A DNA stretch of 64,000 nt from Planctomycetota bacterium (lineage in GTDB: Bacteria; Planctomycetota; UBA1135; UBA2386), in assembly GCA_020848735.1 (NCBI GenBank), contig JADLHO010000126.1, forward strand, positions 59,835 to 123,834, in the 5' to 3' direction. A program made the translations under genes and the position numbers. Below, in pieces: positions 39,505 to 47,855 of this stretch. Under the pieces are notes generated by a model. That model saw only the letters and a list, made by a program, of their open reading frames with translations, did not search any database and was not told the origin of the DNA. Position 1 is the first letter of the stretch; each line of letters begins with the position of its first letter.

Positions 39505-41636
39505 GCCCGATCCGCGCGCAACCCGCCGCACTCGCGGCCGTGGCCGTGCTCGCCCTCTGCGCCGCGCTCCGCACGCTGGACGGCGGCTTCCTCTCCGACG
39601 ATCTCCTCCTCGACTTCTTCACCGACCGCGACCCGCAGGTCCTGCGGCCGGACTGGTCGAGGGTGGCCGCCGACTTCGCGCGCCCCTGGCTCGATCTGCC
39701 GGGCGCGCTCTACCGCCCGCTCGTCAGCGCGAGCTTCGCGTTCGACCTCGGGCGAGGCGGAGGAGAGGCGGGCCCCTTCCACCAGACGAACGTGGCGCTG
39801 CACGTGCTCGTCGCGGTGTTCGCCGCGGCGCTCGTCGCGCGCACGCTGGATCCCGACCTGCACCCGCGTCATCGCGCGGTCGCGACCCTCGGCGGCGGGG
39901 CCATCGTCGCACTGCACCCGGTCGCGATCGAACCCATCGCGTGGCTCGCGGCACGCAACTCCTCGCTGGAGATCGCGGCGCATGCGCTGGCCGCGCTCGC
40001 GTTCGCGTCGTTCTGCCGGACCGCCAAGGTCTCGCGGCTGCTGGTCTGCGCACTCGCCGCGCTCGTCGCGCTCGCCACGAAGGAGTCCGCGGTCGTCCTG
40101 CCGGTCAGCCTGCTCGTCGTCGATCTCCTCGTGCGACGCGGACTGGACTGGCGCAGCCGCCTGCGGGTGCACGCGGCCCTGCTCCCGCTCTGGCTCGGGT
40201 ACGCCGCGCTCCGCGTGAGCCTGTTCCACGGGCTGGCCCCGGCTTCCGCCACGACCGGCGGCGCCTGGCTGGACGCCGCGGGCTCGAAGTTCGCGGCGCT
40301 GTTCGCGCCGGGCGCTGAGGACTCGGTCTGGCTCGGCGCCGTCGCCCTCGTCGGCTGGCTGGGAGCCGCGGTCGTCCTGCTGCGATGCTCGCGCAGCCGG
40401 CTGCTGCTCCTCGCCGCCTGGTTGCTCGCGCACCTCTCGCCTTCGGCGCCGCTCGCGGTCGGCAACGGACTCTCGGGGACGCGGCTCGTCTACGGCGCCC
40501 TGCTCCCGCTCGCGCTGCTCATGGCGCACGCCCTGGCCCGCAGGCCACGCCTCGTGCTGGCCCCGTGCGTGCTGATGCTCGTCGCGTTCGCGTGGCAAGG
40601 TCAGCTGCTCGTGGACCGCTACCGCGCGGGCTGGGGCGAGCTGGCGATCGTCGCGAGCGATCTCGCCTCGCATGCCGGCGAGGCGAGCGGGGCGACGCCG
40701 CTCGTCGTGACGGCGGTGCCGCCGACGCGGACGAGCCTGCCGCCGTTCAACCACAACGGCTGGTTCACGCTCGGTGCGCGCCCGCTGCAGCGGAACCCGC
40801 TCCCGGTCGTGTCCGCGGGCTACGTGACCGCGCCGACCCCGCACGCCGAGACCCTGCTCCGCGACGGTTCGCCGTTGCGCGCGCTGCTGGAGCACGGCTG
40901 CACGCTGCTCGCCTGGGACCAAGGCGCGCAGCGCTTCCTGGCGCGGCGACGTGCGAGCGCCCCCGCGGAGCCACCGAGCCTCGAACGGGACGGCGGGAGT
41001 CGCCACGGCTTCCGCTTCGCGAGCGCGGTCTCGCCGGACGCGCTGGAGCAACTGACCCTGCGCGTCCGCGGTCCGCTGCGCGGCGGTCGCGTGAGCTGGC
41101 GCACGGCGATCGCCGAGCTGCCACCCGAACTCGCGGGCCTCGCGTTCGGTCCCGGACGCGAGGACGGTCCGGAGCGGGTCATCACCCTGGATCTCTCGTC
41201 GAGCATCGGCCTGCCTTCGCTCGCCACCTTCGGGATCGGCGTCGACGGCTTCGACTTCGAGTTCGACGGCGAGGTCGAGCTCGTCGAGCTCCTCGCGGCG
41301 CGCCGCGTGCCGGAGCTCTTGCTCCCGCAGCGCTTCGCGGGCACGGGTCTCGATGCGGCTTCCTTCGAGGCCGGACTCCGCAGCCCGGCTGCGCCGGAGC
41401 CCGGCGGCTCGACGGTCGCGATGCGCCTCGTGCTGCAGACCGCGATGGGCGCGGTCGTCGTCCCGTGTCGGCCGGCCGAGGCGGTCGTGTTCCCGGCGGC
41501 GGCGCGCGAGGCGCTGAGCGTGCTGGTCGCGGCGTGCCGAGAGCGCGGCGTCTGGTACTGGTTCGACGCCAGGACCGCCGCCGGTGAACCGGGCTTCGGT
41601 CGCTCGGCGGTGGATCGCGTCGTGCTCACGCGGTGA
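39501..41636 (+). CDS. polytopic membrane protein, GT-C/TMTC-like glycosyltransferase
   Basis: 711 aa, GTG start overlapping the rho stop. The first two thirds contain about ten hydrophobic segments. After TM1 the loop GGFLSDDLLLDFFTD carries an Asp pair as in GT-C enzymes, and ALHPVAIEPIAWLAARNSSLEI resembles the TMTC/O-mannosyltransferase loop; KESAVVLPVSLLV follows. The last 270 residues are a soluble domain with beta-rich segments. GT-C enzymes transfer sugars from lipid-linked donors on the periplasmic side. The family call is moderate; no partner flippase or donor gene is nearby. Confidence 0.65.
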   Translation: MSPIRAQPAALAAVAVLALCAALRTLDGGFLSDDLLLDFFTDRDPQVLRPDWSRVAADFARPWLDLPGALYRPLVSASFAFDLGRGGGEAGPFHQTNVALHVLVAVFAAALVARTLDPDLHPRHRAVATLGGGAIVALHPVAIEPIAWLAARNSSLEIAAHALAALAFASFCRTAKVSRLLVCALAALVALATKESAVVLPVSLLVVDLLVRRGLDWRSRLRVHAALLPLWLGYAALRVSLFHGLAPASATTGGAWLDAAGSKFAALFAPGAEDSVWLGAVALVGWLGAAVVLLRCSRSRLLLLAAWLLAHLSPSAPLAVGNGLSGTRLVYGALLPLALLMAHALARRPRLVLAPCVLMLVAFAWQGQLLVDRYRAGWGELAIVASDLASHAGEASGATPLVVTAVPPTRTSLPPFNHNGWFTLGARPLQRNPLPVVSAGYVTAPTPHAETLLRDGSPLRALLEHGCTLLAWDQGAQRFLARRRASAPAEPPSLERDGGSRHGFRFASAVSPDALEQLTLRVRGPLRGGRVSWRTAIAELPPELAGLAFGPGREDGPERVITLDLSSSIGLPSLATFGIGVDGFDFEFDGEVELVELLAARRVPELLLPQRFAGTGLDAASFEAGLRSPAAPEPGGSTVAMRLVLQTAMGAVVVPCRPAEAVVFPAAAREALSVLVAACRERGVWYWFDARTAAGEPGFGRSAVDRVVLTR

Positions 41637-41662
41637 GATCGCTGCTCGCCCGGTAACTCGCT

Positions 41663-41677
41663 CGGGTCGAAGACCCG
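41663..41677 (+). terminator. hairpin CGGGTC-GAA-GACCCG after the GT-C-like gene
   Basis: A perfect 6-bp stem with GAA loop, 26 nt after the stop at 41636 and just upstream of the next -10 element. There is no U-run. Confidence 0.4.
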
Positions 41678-41686
41678 GGTGGCGGT

Positions 41687-41692
41687 TAGCCT
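41687..41692 (+). promoter_or_regulatory. -10 element TAGCCT for the histidine kinase gene
   Basis: TAGCCT followed by GCCTGCCC, 14 nt before the ATG at 41707. Confidence 0.4.
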
Positions 41693-41706
41693 GCCTGCCC
41701 CCGCGC

Positions 41707-43536
41707 ATGTTCCTCCTCCACAGCATCGAACTCCTCGGGCTGCTCGGTCTGCTCGTGCAGACCGTCGTCGCGTGGATGTTCGTGAGCGTGTTCGTGTCGC
41801 TCCAGCGCCGCTACGCCTCGGGCGCCTGCGGCCAGTTCGCCCGGGCCTTCGCCGCCCTCGCGTTGGGCCTCAGCGCGCTGAGCGTGCGTTTCTTCCAGGC
41901 CCACGACGTCGCGAACGAGACGGCTGCTACGTGGCGGGAGGGCCAGGCTCTCCCCACGCTGTGCTACGTCGTCTACCAGGTCGCGAAGGTGCGCTTCGCG
42001 ACCCTGCTCGTCGCCGGTAGCCACACGCTCGCGGGACGCGCGACGCCGCGTGTCCTCGGAACCCTGGCCTGGCCCTTCGCCGCCCTCCTCGGCTTCGGCG
42101 CGTACCTCGCGCCGAACATCCACGTGCTGCTCCATCAGCAGGCGCTGCTGATGCCGATCGCCGCGATCTGGTCGCTCCGGGCCCTCGGGCCGCAGACGCA
42201 ACCGGGGAGTGGCGTCCGGCTCGTCCGCCTCGCATTGATCGCCACGGCCGGAACCTGGGTGCTCCACGGCGTGACGAATCTGACCGCGGACATCTCGACG
42301 CTGTCTCGCATCCTGCTCGGCTTCAATTCGTTCGTCGACATGGGCGTGCAGATCGTGCTCGGCACGGGCCTGATCATCGGACTGCTCCAGGACTCGCACC
42401 GCCGCGTGCTGGTCGCGGAGCTCGAGCGCAAGAGTCTCGAGCGCGTGGTCCAGCGCGACGAGCGTCTGCGCGCGCTGGGGACGCTGGTCTCAGGCGTCGC
42501 GCACGAGCTCAACAACCCGCTCACGGTGATCCTCGGCTACGCGGACATGATGGCGAGGTCCGGCGATGCGAAGGCCCGGATCCTCGTCGAGCAGGCGGAG
42601 CGCTGCCGCGGCATCGTGCGCGGACTCTCGGCGCTTGCCTCGCACTCGGCGCGCAAGCGGGAGGACTGCGCCCTCGACGAACTCGTCGCGCGCGTCGTGC
42701 GAGGGCTCGATGCACCCTCGGCCCCGCCCCATGCCGCGATCCGCAGCTCGGTGCCTGCCGGGCTCCGCATCGCCGCGGACCGCGTCGGTCTCGAGCAGGT
42801 GCTCACCAACCTGCTCGTGAACGCCCTGCACGCGAGCCCGCCGGGCGGCGTGGTCACGCTCGAGGCGGGTCCGAGTCAGGGCGGCATCGCCATCGTCGTC
42901 CGCGACGAAGGGCCGGGAATCCCGCGCGAGCTCCGCCCCCGGCTCTTCGAACCGTTCTTCACCACGAAGGCCCCGGGTCAGGGCACCGGCCTCGGCCTCG
43001 CGATCGCGCACGCGATCGTGCGGGCGCACGGCGGATCGATCAGCGTCGACGACGGTCCCAACGGCGTCGGGGCGAGCTTCTGCGTGGTCCTGCCGAACGG
43101 CGAGGCCACGCCGCAGAGCGCGCTCGCGCCGCCTCGGCGGAGCCGCGCGGCGCGCGACGGCGGCCGTCTGCTGCTGATCGACGACGACGATGCCGTGCGC
43201 GTCACCATCAGCGACACGGCGCAACTCCGCGGCTGGAAGGTCGAGGCCGTTCCCACCGCCGAGGCCGCACTCGAGCGGGGCTTCACCGACTTCGACGTGG
43301 TGCTCTGCGATCTGCGGATGCGCGGCATGGGTGGTATCGCGCTCCACGACCGGCTCGCGGCGGAGAACGATCCCGTGCTCGACCGCTTCGCGTTCATCAC
43401 GGGCGACCTCGCCTCGCCGGCCGCCGCGGCGTTCAACGCGCGCTGCCGTCTGCCCCTGATCGCGAAGCCCTTCGACACCGATGAGTTCTTCGCGGTGCTC
43501 GACCAGTGCGCCGCCGCCCGGCCCCAGGCGTCGTAG
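41707..43536 (+). CDS. hybrid sensor histidine kinase with C-terminal receiver domain
   Basis: 609 aa. About seven TM helices (residues 1-225) form the sensor part, followed by a short coiled coil, a HisKA domain with His266 in SGVAHELNNPLTVILGY, the HATPase region (N box LTNLLVNALHASP, G1 DEGPGIP, F/G2 FTTKAPGQGTGLGLAI), and a receiver domain with LLIDDDDAV and phospho-acceptor Asp535 in VVLCDLRMRG, Lys in IAKPFD. No DNA-binding output and no cognate response regulator is adjacent, so the receiver probably passes phosphate to an unlinked protein. The ligand is unknown. Confidence 0.92.
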   Translation: MFLLHSIELLGLLGLLVQTVVAWMFVSVFVSLQRRYASGACGQFARAFAALALGLSALSVRFFQAHDVANETAATWREGQALPTLCYVVYQVAKVRFATLLVAGSHTLAGRATPRVLGTLAWPFAALLGFGAYLAPNIHVLLHQQALLMPIAAIWSLRALGPQTQPGSGVRLVRLALIATAGTWVLHGVTNLTADISTLSRILLGFNSFVDMGVQIVLGTGLIIGLLQDSHRRVLVAELERKSLERVVQRDERLRALGTLVSGVAHELNNPLTVILGYADMMARSGDAKARILVEQAERCRGIVRGLSALASHSARKREDCALDELVARVVRGLDAPSAPPHAAIRSSVPAGLRIAADRVGLEQVLTNLLVNALHASPPGGVVTLEAGPSQGGIAIVVRDEGPGIPRELRPRLFEPFFTTKAPGQGTGLGLAIAHAIVRAHGGSISVDDGPNGVGASFCVVLPNGEATPQSALAPPRRSRAARDGGRLLLIDDDDAVRVTISDTAQLRGWKVEAVPTAEAALERGFTDFDVVLCDLRMRGMGGIALHDRLAAENDPVLDRFAFITGDLASPAAAAFNARCRLPLIAKPFDTDEFFAVLDQCAAARPQAS

Positions 43537-43552
43537 CGCGCGAGGCCGCGCG

Positions 43553-43590
43553 GGCCAACGCGCCGGTCACGCCAACGTGTCGGTCAGGCC
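43553..43590. repeat. 17-bp tandem repeat, two copies plus a part
   Basis: Two adjacent units of the form GCCAACGYGYCGGTCAS and a partial third (GCCAACGCGG) lie between the kinase stop and the YebC stop; the partial copy forms the last codons of the YebC-family gene. Confidence 0.5.
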
Positions 43591-44294
43591 AACGCGGTGT
43601 AGATGCGGTGGCAATCGTCGTGGTCGTCGATCGCCTCGCGGACCTCCTCCACCTCGAGTCGCTGCTCGGCCGGGAGCTGCACCTTGTCCTTGGGGACGTA
43701 GCCCATCTCGGAGGTGGTGACCGTCCAGCCGGCGGCGCGCAAGGCCCCGGTCACCGCATCGAGATCCGAGCGGTCGGTGAAGAAGCGCGCGCCGGTCGAA
43801 TCCTCGCCCGTGTTCTCGAGCGGCTCGACGTCCTGGGCCCCGGCCTCGATCGCCGCGGACTCACGGTCGAGGCCCGCCGTCGCGTGGGTCGCCTCGATGA
43901 TCCCGACGTGCTCGAACAGGAACATGACCTTGCTGCCGAACTGACCGTTCTTGAACAACGAGCGGATGTCCGGCGCGGTGCGGTTCCGGTTGTCGGTCAT
44001 GCACTCGACGATGACCGGGACCTTGTGGGGCGCCATGCCTTCGAAGGTCACGAGCTCGAAGTTCGCCGCCTCACTGCCGGCTCCGCCGGCCTTCTTGATC
44101 GCGCGCGTGATCGTGTCGTTCGACACCGACTGCTTGCGAGCCGCTTCGACCGCGACGCCGAGGCGCGCGTTCATCGCCGGATCGGGCACGCCCATCTTGG
44201 CGGCGACCGTGATCTCGCGGACGAGCTTGGTGACGATCTTCGCCCGCTTGTTGGCGTTGATCTCCTTGTTCTTCTGCAGCCACTGACGACCCAT
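43584..44294 (-). CDS. YebC/PmpR/TACO1-family protein
   Basis: 236 aa, the usual size. The N-terminus GRQWLQKNKEINANKRAKIVTKLVREI is a divergent form of the family GHSKWANIKHRKAAQD segment. The following NARLGVAVEAARKQSVSNDTITRAIKKA and YEGMAPHKVPVIVECMTDNRNRT segments are clear. Family members act as transcription regulators or, as shown for TACO1/YebC, help ribosomes through poly-proline stretches. The divergent N-terminus suggests the YebC2/YeeN-type subgroup. Confidence 0.88.
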   Translation of the reverse strand: MGRQWLQKNKEINANKRAKIVTKLVREITVAAKMGVPDPAMNARLGVAVEAARKQSVSNDTITRAIKKAGGAGSEAANFELVTFEGMAPHKVPVIVECMTDNRNRTAPDIRSLFKNGQFGSKVMFLFEHVGIIEATHATAGLDRESAAIEAGAQDVEPLENTGEDSTGARFFTDRSDLDAVTGALRAAGWTVTTSEMGYVPKDKVQLPAEQRLEVEEVREAIDDHDDCHRIYTALA

Positions 44295-44371
44295 GGTGTC
44301 TTGCGAGCGGAGGACTCGAGGGCGGAGAAGGATGGCAGACCGCGATGCGCGAGGCAAACGGGGCGCGGCCG

Positions 44372-45262
44372 TCAGAGGGACGCGAGGAACGCGAGCAGTT
44401 CGTCGAGGACCGGGTCCGGGTCCTCGAGCTGGGGCACGTGGCCGATCCCGGGGAGGCGGACGAGGCGAGCGGAGGGCAGGACCGCGACGAGCCGCTCCCC
44501 CATCGCCGGGTCGAGGATCCGATCGCGCGTCCCCCAGAACACGAGCGTCGGCACCGCGAGGCTCCCGTAGCCCGAGGTCCAGCGGTCGAGCGTCGCCGCG
44601 TCGGGGATCACCTGCTGCTGCTGCGCGACGTAGGCCGCCACCGTGCCCTCGTGCGCCAGTTCCGCGGCGTAGCGGAGGACCAGTTCCTCCGTGATCCGCA
44701 GGGGATTGCCGAAGTTCGCGAGCAGCGCCACCCGTGCGATCAGGCGCGGCGGCACCCGGTCCATGACGCTTTCGATCAGGTCGGGGAAGCGCCAGAGCGT
44801 GCCACCGGTCCAACCGCCCTTCGCCCACGCGGCGGGCGCGAGCAGGATCAGCGCCGCGACCCGCTCGCGGTGTTCCATCGCGTAGACCAGCGCCGTGCTG
44901 CCGCCCAGGCTGTTGCCGATCAGGACCGCGCGATCGATGCCGCGCTGCACCAGCACTTCGTGGAGTCGCGTCGCGTGCGCCGCGAGGTCGTAGCGTCCAT
45001 CGCGTGGCCGCGACGAGCCGCCCGCACCGAGCGCATCGACGACGTGGACCCGATAGCCGGCGGCTCGCAGCGGCGCCTCGATCCGATGCCAGGTCAGCCC
45101 GCTGTCGCCGAGCCCGTGCAGGAGCACGAGGTCCGGACCGACGCCCGCACTCCGCACGCGGATCGCCCCGAGCGAGGTCTCGACGAGGGCATCGAGGTCC
45201 GCCGGGGGTGCGGCGCACGCGGCGAGCCAGAGCAGGGCGGCGCTCCGGAAACGGGCAGGCAC
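44372..45262 (-). CDS. alpha/beta-hydrolase with lipoprotein signal
   Basis: 296 aa. Signal RFRSAALLWLAAC with a lipobox Cys at about residue 16. An alpha/beta-hydrolase fold follows: HGLGDSG oxyanion loop, nucleophile Ser in IGNSLGG, Asp in WGTRDRILDP, His in GIGHVPQ. It is probably an esterase or similar hydrolase exposed at the envelope. It diverges from feoAB with 100 nt between; the Fur-box-like site could affect both. Confidence 0.85.
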   Translation of the reverse strand: MPARFRSAALLWLAACAAPPADLDALVETSLGAIRVRSAGVGPDLVLLHGLGDSGLTWHRIEAPLRAAGYRVHVVDALGAGGSSRPRDGRYDLAAHATRLHEVLVQRGIDRAVLIGNSLGGSTALVYAMEHRERVAALILLAPAAWAKGGWTGGTLWRFPDLIESVMDRVPPRLIARVALLANFGNPLRITEELVLRYAAELAHEGTVAAYVAQQQQVIPDAATLDRWTSGYGSLAVPTLVFWGTRDRILDPAMGERLVAVLPSARLVRLPGIGHVPQLEDPDPVLDELLAFLASL

Positions 45263-45328
45263 GGCGCGATGGGACAGGCGACCCGGGCCAGCCGCCAGTC
45301 CCGTCCTGGACGCGGCGGGCGATTCAGT

Positions 45329-45343
45329 TGAGATCGGTTCTCA
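45329..45343 (+). promoter_or_regulatory. Fur-box-like palindrome upstream of feoAB
   Basis: TGAGATC-G-GTTCTCA is a 7-1-7 inverted repeat with perfect TGAGA/TCTCA arms, close to Fur-type sites TGAGAAT-N-ATTCTCA. It ends 6 nt before the -10 element TATCCT (45350-45355), where bound Fur would block RNA polymerase. Binding is predicted, not shown. Confidence 0.65.
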
Positions 45344-45349
45344 TGTGGC

Positions 45350-45355
45350 TATCCT
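45350..45355 (+). promoter_or_regulatory. -10 element TATCCT, 7 nt from the feoA ATG
   Basis: TATCCT then CCTCCCG then ATG at 45363. Any start site at the normal distance would fall on or next to the ATG, so a leaderless feoA mRNA is expected. Confidence 0.5.
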
Positions 45356-45362
45356 CCTCCCG

Positions 45363-45608
45363 ATGAGCATCGATCGACTGCCGCCGGGCACCGTCGCCCG
45401 CCTCACCGCGATCGGCGGTGAGGGCAGCTTCCGCCGCCGTCTCCTCGAGATGGGCTTCCTGCCGGGGACCGTGCTGCGCGTCGTGCGCCGCATCGAGGTC
45501 GGCGGCGTGATCGAGATCGAACTGCGCGGCTGCCGCGTGTCGCTCAACACGAGCGAGGCCAAGGCCCTGCTCACCCGTCCGGGCACCGCTGGGACACCGG
45601 CCGCGTGA
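45363..45608 (+). CDS. feoA: FeoA, ferrous iron transport accessory protein
   Basis: 81 aa, one SH3-like FeoA domain (LPPGTVARLTAIGGEGSFRRRLLEMGFLPGTVLRVVRR...GGVIEIELRGCRVSLNTSEAKAL). In FeoB systems it binds the transporter at the membrane. ATG 45363 is preferred over the in-frame GTG at 45345, which overlaps the Fur-like/-10 region. It overlaps feoB by 4 nt (GTGA). Confidence 0.92.
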   Translation: MSIDRLPPGTVARLTAIGGEGSFRRRLLEMGFLPGTVLRVVRRIEVGGVIEIELRGCRVSLNTSEAKALLTRPGTAGTPAA

Positions 45609-47848
45609 ACGCCGCGCTCGCGCCCCAGTCGACCGCCGCCACCGTGGCGACACCGCTCCGCGTGGTCCTCGCCGGCAACCCCAACGCCGGCAAGTCGACG
45701 CTCTTCAACTCGCTGACCGGTCTGCGCGCCAAGGTCGCGAACTACCCCGGCGTGACGGTCGAGATCGAGACGGGACCCTGGCAGCTCCCCGCGGGCTCCG
45801 CCGTCGAGCGCGTCGAGCTCATCGATCTGCCGGGCTGCTACAGCCTCTCGGCGCTGAGCGCGGAGGAGCACGTCGCGATCACCGCGATCGCCGGCCTGCC
45901 GCCCGTGTCGGCCCCGGCGGCCGTCGTGATCGTCGCGGATGCGACCGAACTCGCCCGCCATCTCTACCTCGCGCTGCAGATCCGCGAGCTCGACGTGCCC
46001 GCCGTGCTCGCGCTCACGATGGTCGACGCGCTGGAGAAGGGCGGTGCGACGCTCGACCTGCCCGCGATCGAGCGTGAGCTCGGATTGCCGGCGGTCGCGG
46101 TGCACGGGCGCTCCGGTCGCGGCCTCGCCGAACTCGGCAAGGCGCTCGCGCGCGTGCTCGCCGAGGGTCCCTGCCGGCGCCGGGAACTCGCCGACGAAAC
46201 GCCGGCGCTGCGCGCCGACCTCGACGCCGTCGCGGCGGAGTTCGCACCCTCGTGGAGCGGCGGCGACGCGGTGCGCGCGCGTGCGCTCGCGCGTTGGACC
46301 TTGCTCTCCGCCGACGAGGCCGAGCGCCACGGCGCCGTGCCCCGCGCCGCGATCGCCACGGCGCGGGCGCGCCGCGATGCGGCGCAGGCCGCGGGCCGCG
46401 ATCTCGACGTCGAGCTCGTCGGCGCCCGCTACCGCTGGATCGACGACCACGTCGCGCAGTTCGTGCCGCAGCGACGCCCCGCGTCGCGCACGCCGACCGA
46501 CCGCCTCGACGCGGTCCTCCTCCATCCGCTCCTCGGCTTCGCGATCTTCGCGATCGTGATGACGATCGTGTTCCAGGCGCTCTTCGTCGGCGCCGATCCC
46601 CTCATCGCGATCATCGAGTCGGGCGTCGCGTCGGCCAGCTCGTTCGTCGAAGGGCTGCTGCCCGAGGGCCTCCTGCGCGGCTTCCTCGTCGACGGCGTGA
46701 TCGCGGGCGTGGGCGCGGTCGTCGTCTTCCTGCCGCAGATCCTCCTGATGTTCCTGTTCCTCGGCCTGCTCGAGGACAGCGGCTACATGGCTCGCGTCGT
46801 GGTCCTGATGGATCGCGTGATGCGCAGCGCGGGTCTGCACGGCCGCGCGTTCGTGCCGATGCTCTCGGCCTTCGCCTGCGCGGTGCCCGCGGTCCTCGCG
46901 ACGCGCACGATGGAGCGCCGGCGCGACCGCCTGCTGACGATGATGGTCGTGCCCCTCATGACCTGCTCCGCGCGACTGCCGGTCTATGGCCTGCTCATCG
47001 CGGCGCTGTATCCGGTCGACGAGGGGACGCCCTTCGCGCAAGGCGCGCTGATGGCGGCGATGTACGTCTTCAGCGTCCTCGTCGCCCTGCTCGCCGCACA
47101 TGTGATCGGGCGCACGCTGCTGCGAGGCCGCCCGGCGCCGCTCGTGATGCAGATGCCGCCGTACCGGCGGCCGCAGCTGCGCACCGTGGCACGCATGATG
47201 GTCCAGCGCGCCGGAGTCTTCGTGCGCGACGCCGGCACGGTCATCCTCGCGTGCACCGTCGTGCTCTGGTTCCTCCTGAGCTTCCCGAGCGATCCGAAGC
47301 TCACGCGCGACTACGAGGGCGAACGCGCCGCCGCGAAGTCGGGTGCGATCCTCGGCACGCTCGAGGAGCCCCCGAGCCTGACCGAACGCCTGGCGACGAT
47401 CGACGCCGCGGAGCGCGGCGAGCGCATGCGATCGAGCTACGCCGGTCGGCTCGGCCATGCGCTCGAGCCCGTCCTCGCTCCGCTCGGCTTCGACTGGCAG
47501 ATCAACATCGGCGTGCTCGGCGCGTTCGCGGCGCGGGAGGTCTTCGTCGCGACGATGGGCGTCGTGTACGGACTCGGCGACGTCGAGGACGAGACGGCGA
47601 CTCCGCTCCGCGACCGCATCCGCGCCGAGCGTCGCGCCGACGGCAGCCGCGTGTTCTCGCCGCGCACCTGCCTGTCGCTGATGATCTTCTTCGCGCTGGC
47701 GTGCCAATGCATGAGCACGCTCGCCGCGGTGAAGCGCGAGAGCGGCGGCTGGAAGTGGCCGCTCTTCCTCTTCGCCTACATGAGCGGTCTGGCGTGGCTC
47801 GCGAGCTTCGCGGTCTACCAGCTCGGTGGCCTCGTCGGACTGGCCTGA
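45605..47848 (+). CDS. feoB: FeoB, ferrous iron transporter with G-protein domain
   Basis: 747 aa, GTG start. N-terminal GTPase: G1 GNPNAGKS (residues 24-31), G2 region NYPGVTVE, G3 DLPGCYSL; the usual G4 N-x-x-D reads T-M-V-D (138-141), a change in the base-specificity motif. A helical GDI spacer and about nine TM helices follow, with gates AFACAVPA (usual GFGCxVPA) and MTCSARLPVYGLL, and the second half AAREVFVATMG and GWKWPLFLFAYM. It imports Fe(II) from the periplasm under low oxygen or low iron. No feoC. The regulatory site lies at 45329. Confidence 0.94.
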   Translation: MNAALAPQSTAATVATPLRVVLAGNPNAGKSTLFNSLTGLRAKVANYPGVTVEIETGPWQLPAGSAVERVELIDLPGCYSLSALSAEEHVAITAIAGLPPVSAPAAVVIVADATELARHLYLALQIRELDVPAVLALTMVDALEKGGATLDLPAIERELGLPAVAVHGRSGRGLAELGKALARVLAEGPCRRRELADETPALRADLDAVAAEFAPSWSGGDAVRARALARWTLLSADEAERHGAVPRAAIATARARRDAAQAAGRDLDVELVGARYRWIDDHVAQFVPQRRPASRTPTDRLDAVLLHPLLGFAIFAIVMTIVFQALFVGADPLIAIIESGVASASSFVEGLLPEGLLRGFLVDGVIAGVGAVVVFLPQILLMFLFLGLLEDSGYMARVVVLMDRVMRSAGLHGRAFVPMLSAFACAVPAVLATRTMERRRDRLLTMMVVPLMTCSARLPVYGLLIAALYPVDEGTPFAQGALMAAMYVFSVLVALLAAHVIGRTLLRGRPAPLVMQMPPYRRPQLRTVARMMVQRAGVFVRDAGTVILACTVVLWFLLSFPSDPKLTRDYEGERAAAKSGAILGTLEEPPSLTERLATIDAAERGERMRSSYAGRLGHALEPVLAPLGFDWQINIGVLGAFAAREVFVATMGVVYGLGDVEDETATPLRDRIRAERRADGSRVFSPRTCLSLMIFFALACQCMSTLAAVKRESGGWKWPLFLFAYMSGLAWLASFAVYQLGGLVGLA

Positions 47849-47855
47849 TCCGCGC

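Noticed and set aside
39072..41726. 884-codon minus-strand frame opposite rho and the GT-C-like gene
   Set aside because: Extremely Arg/Glu/Gln-rich with no domains; it covers two well supported plus-strand genes.
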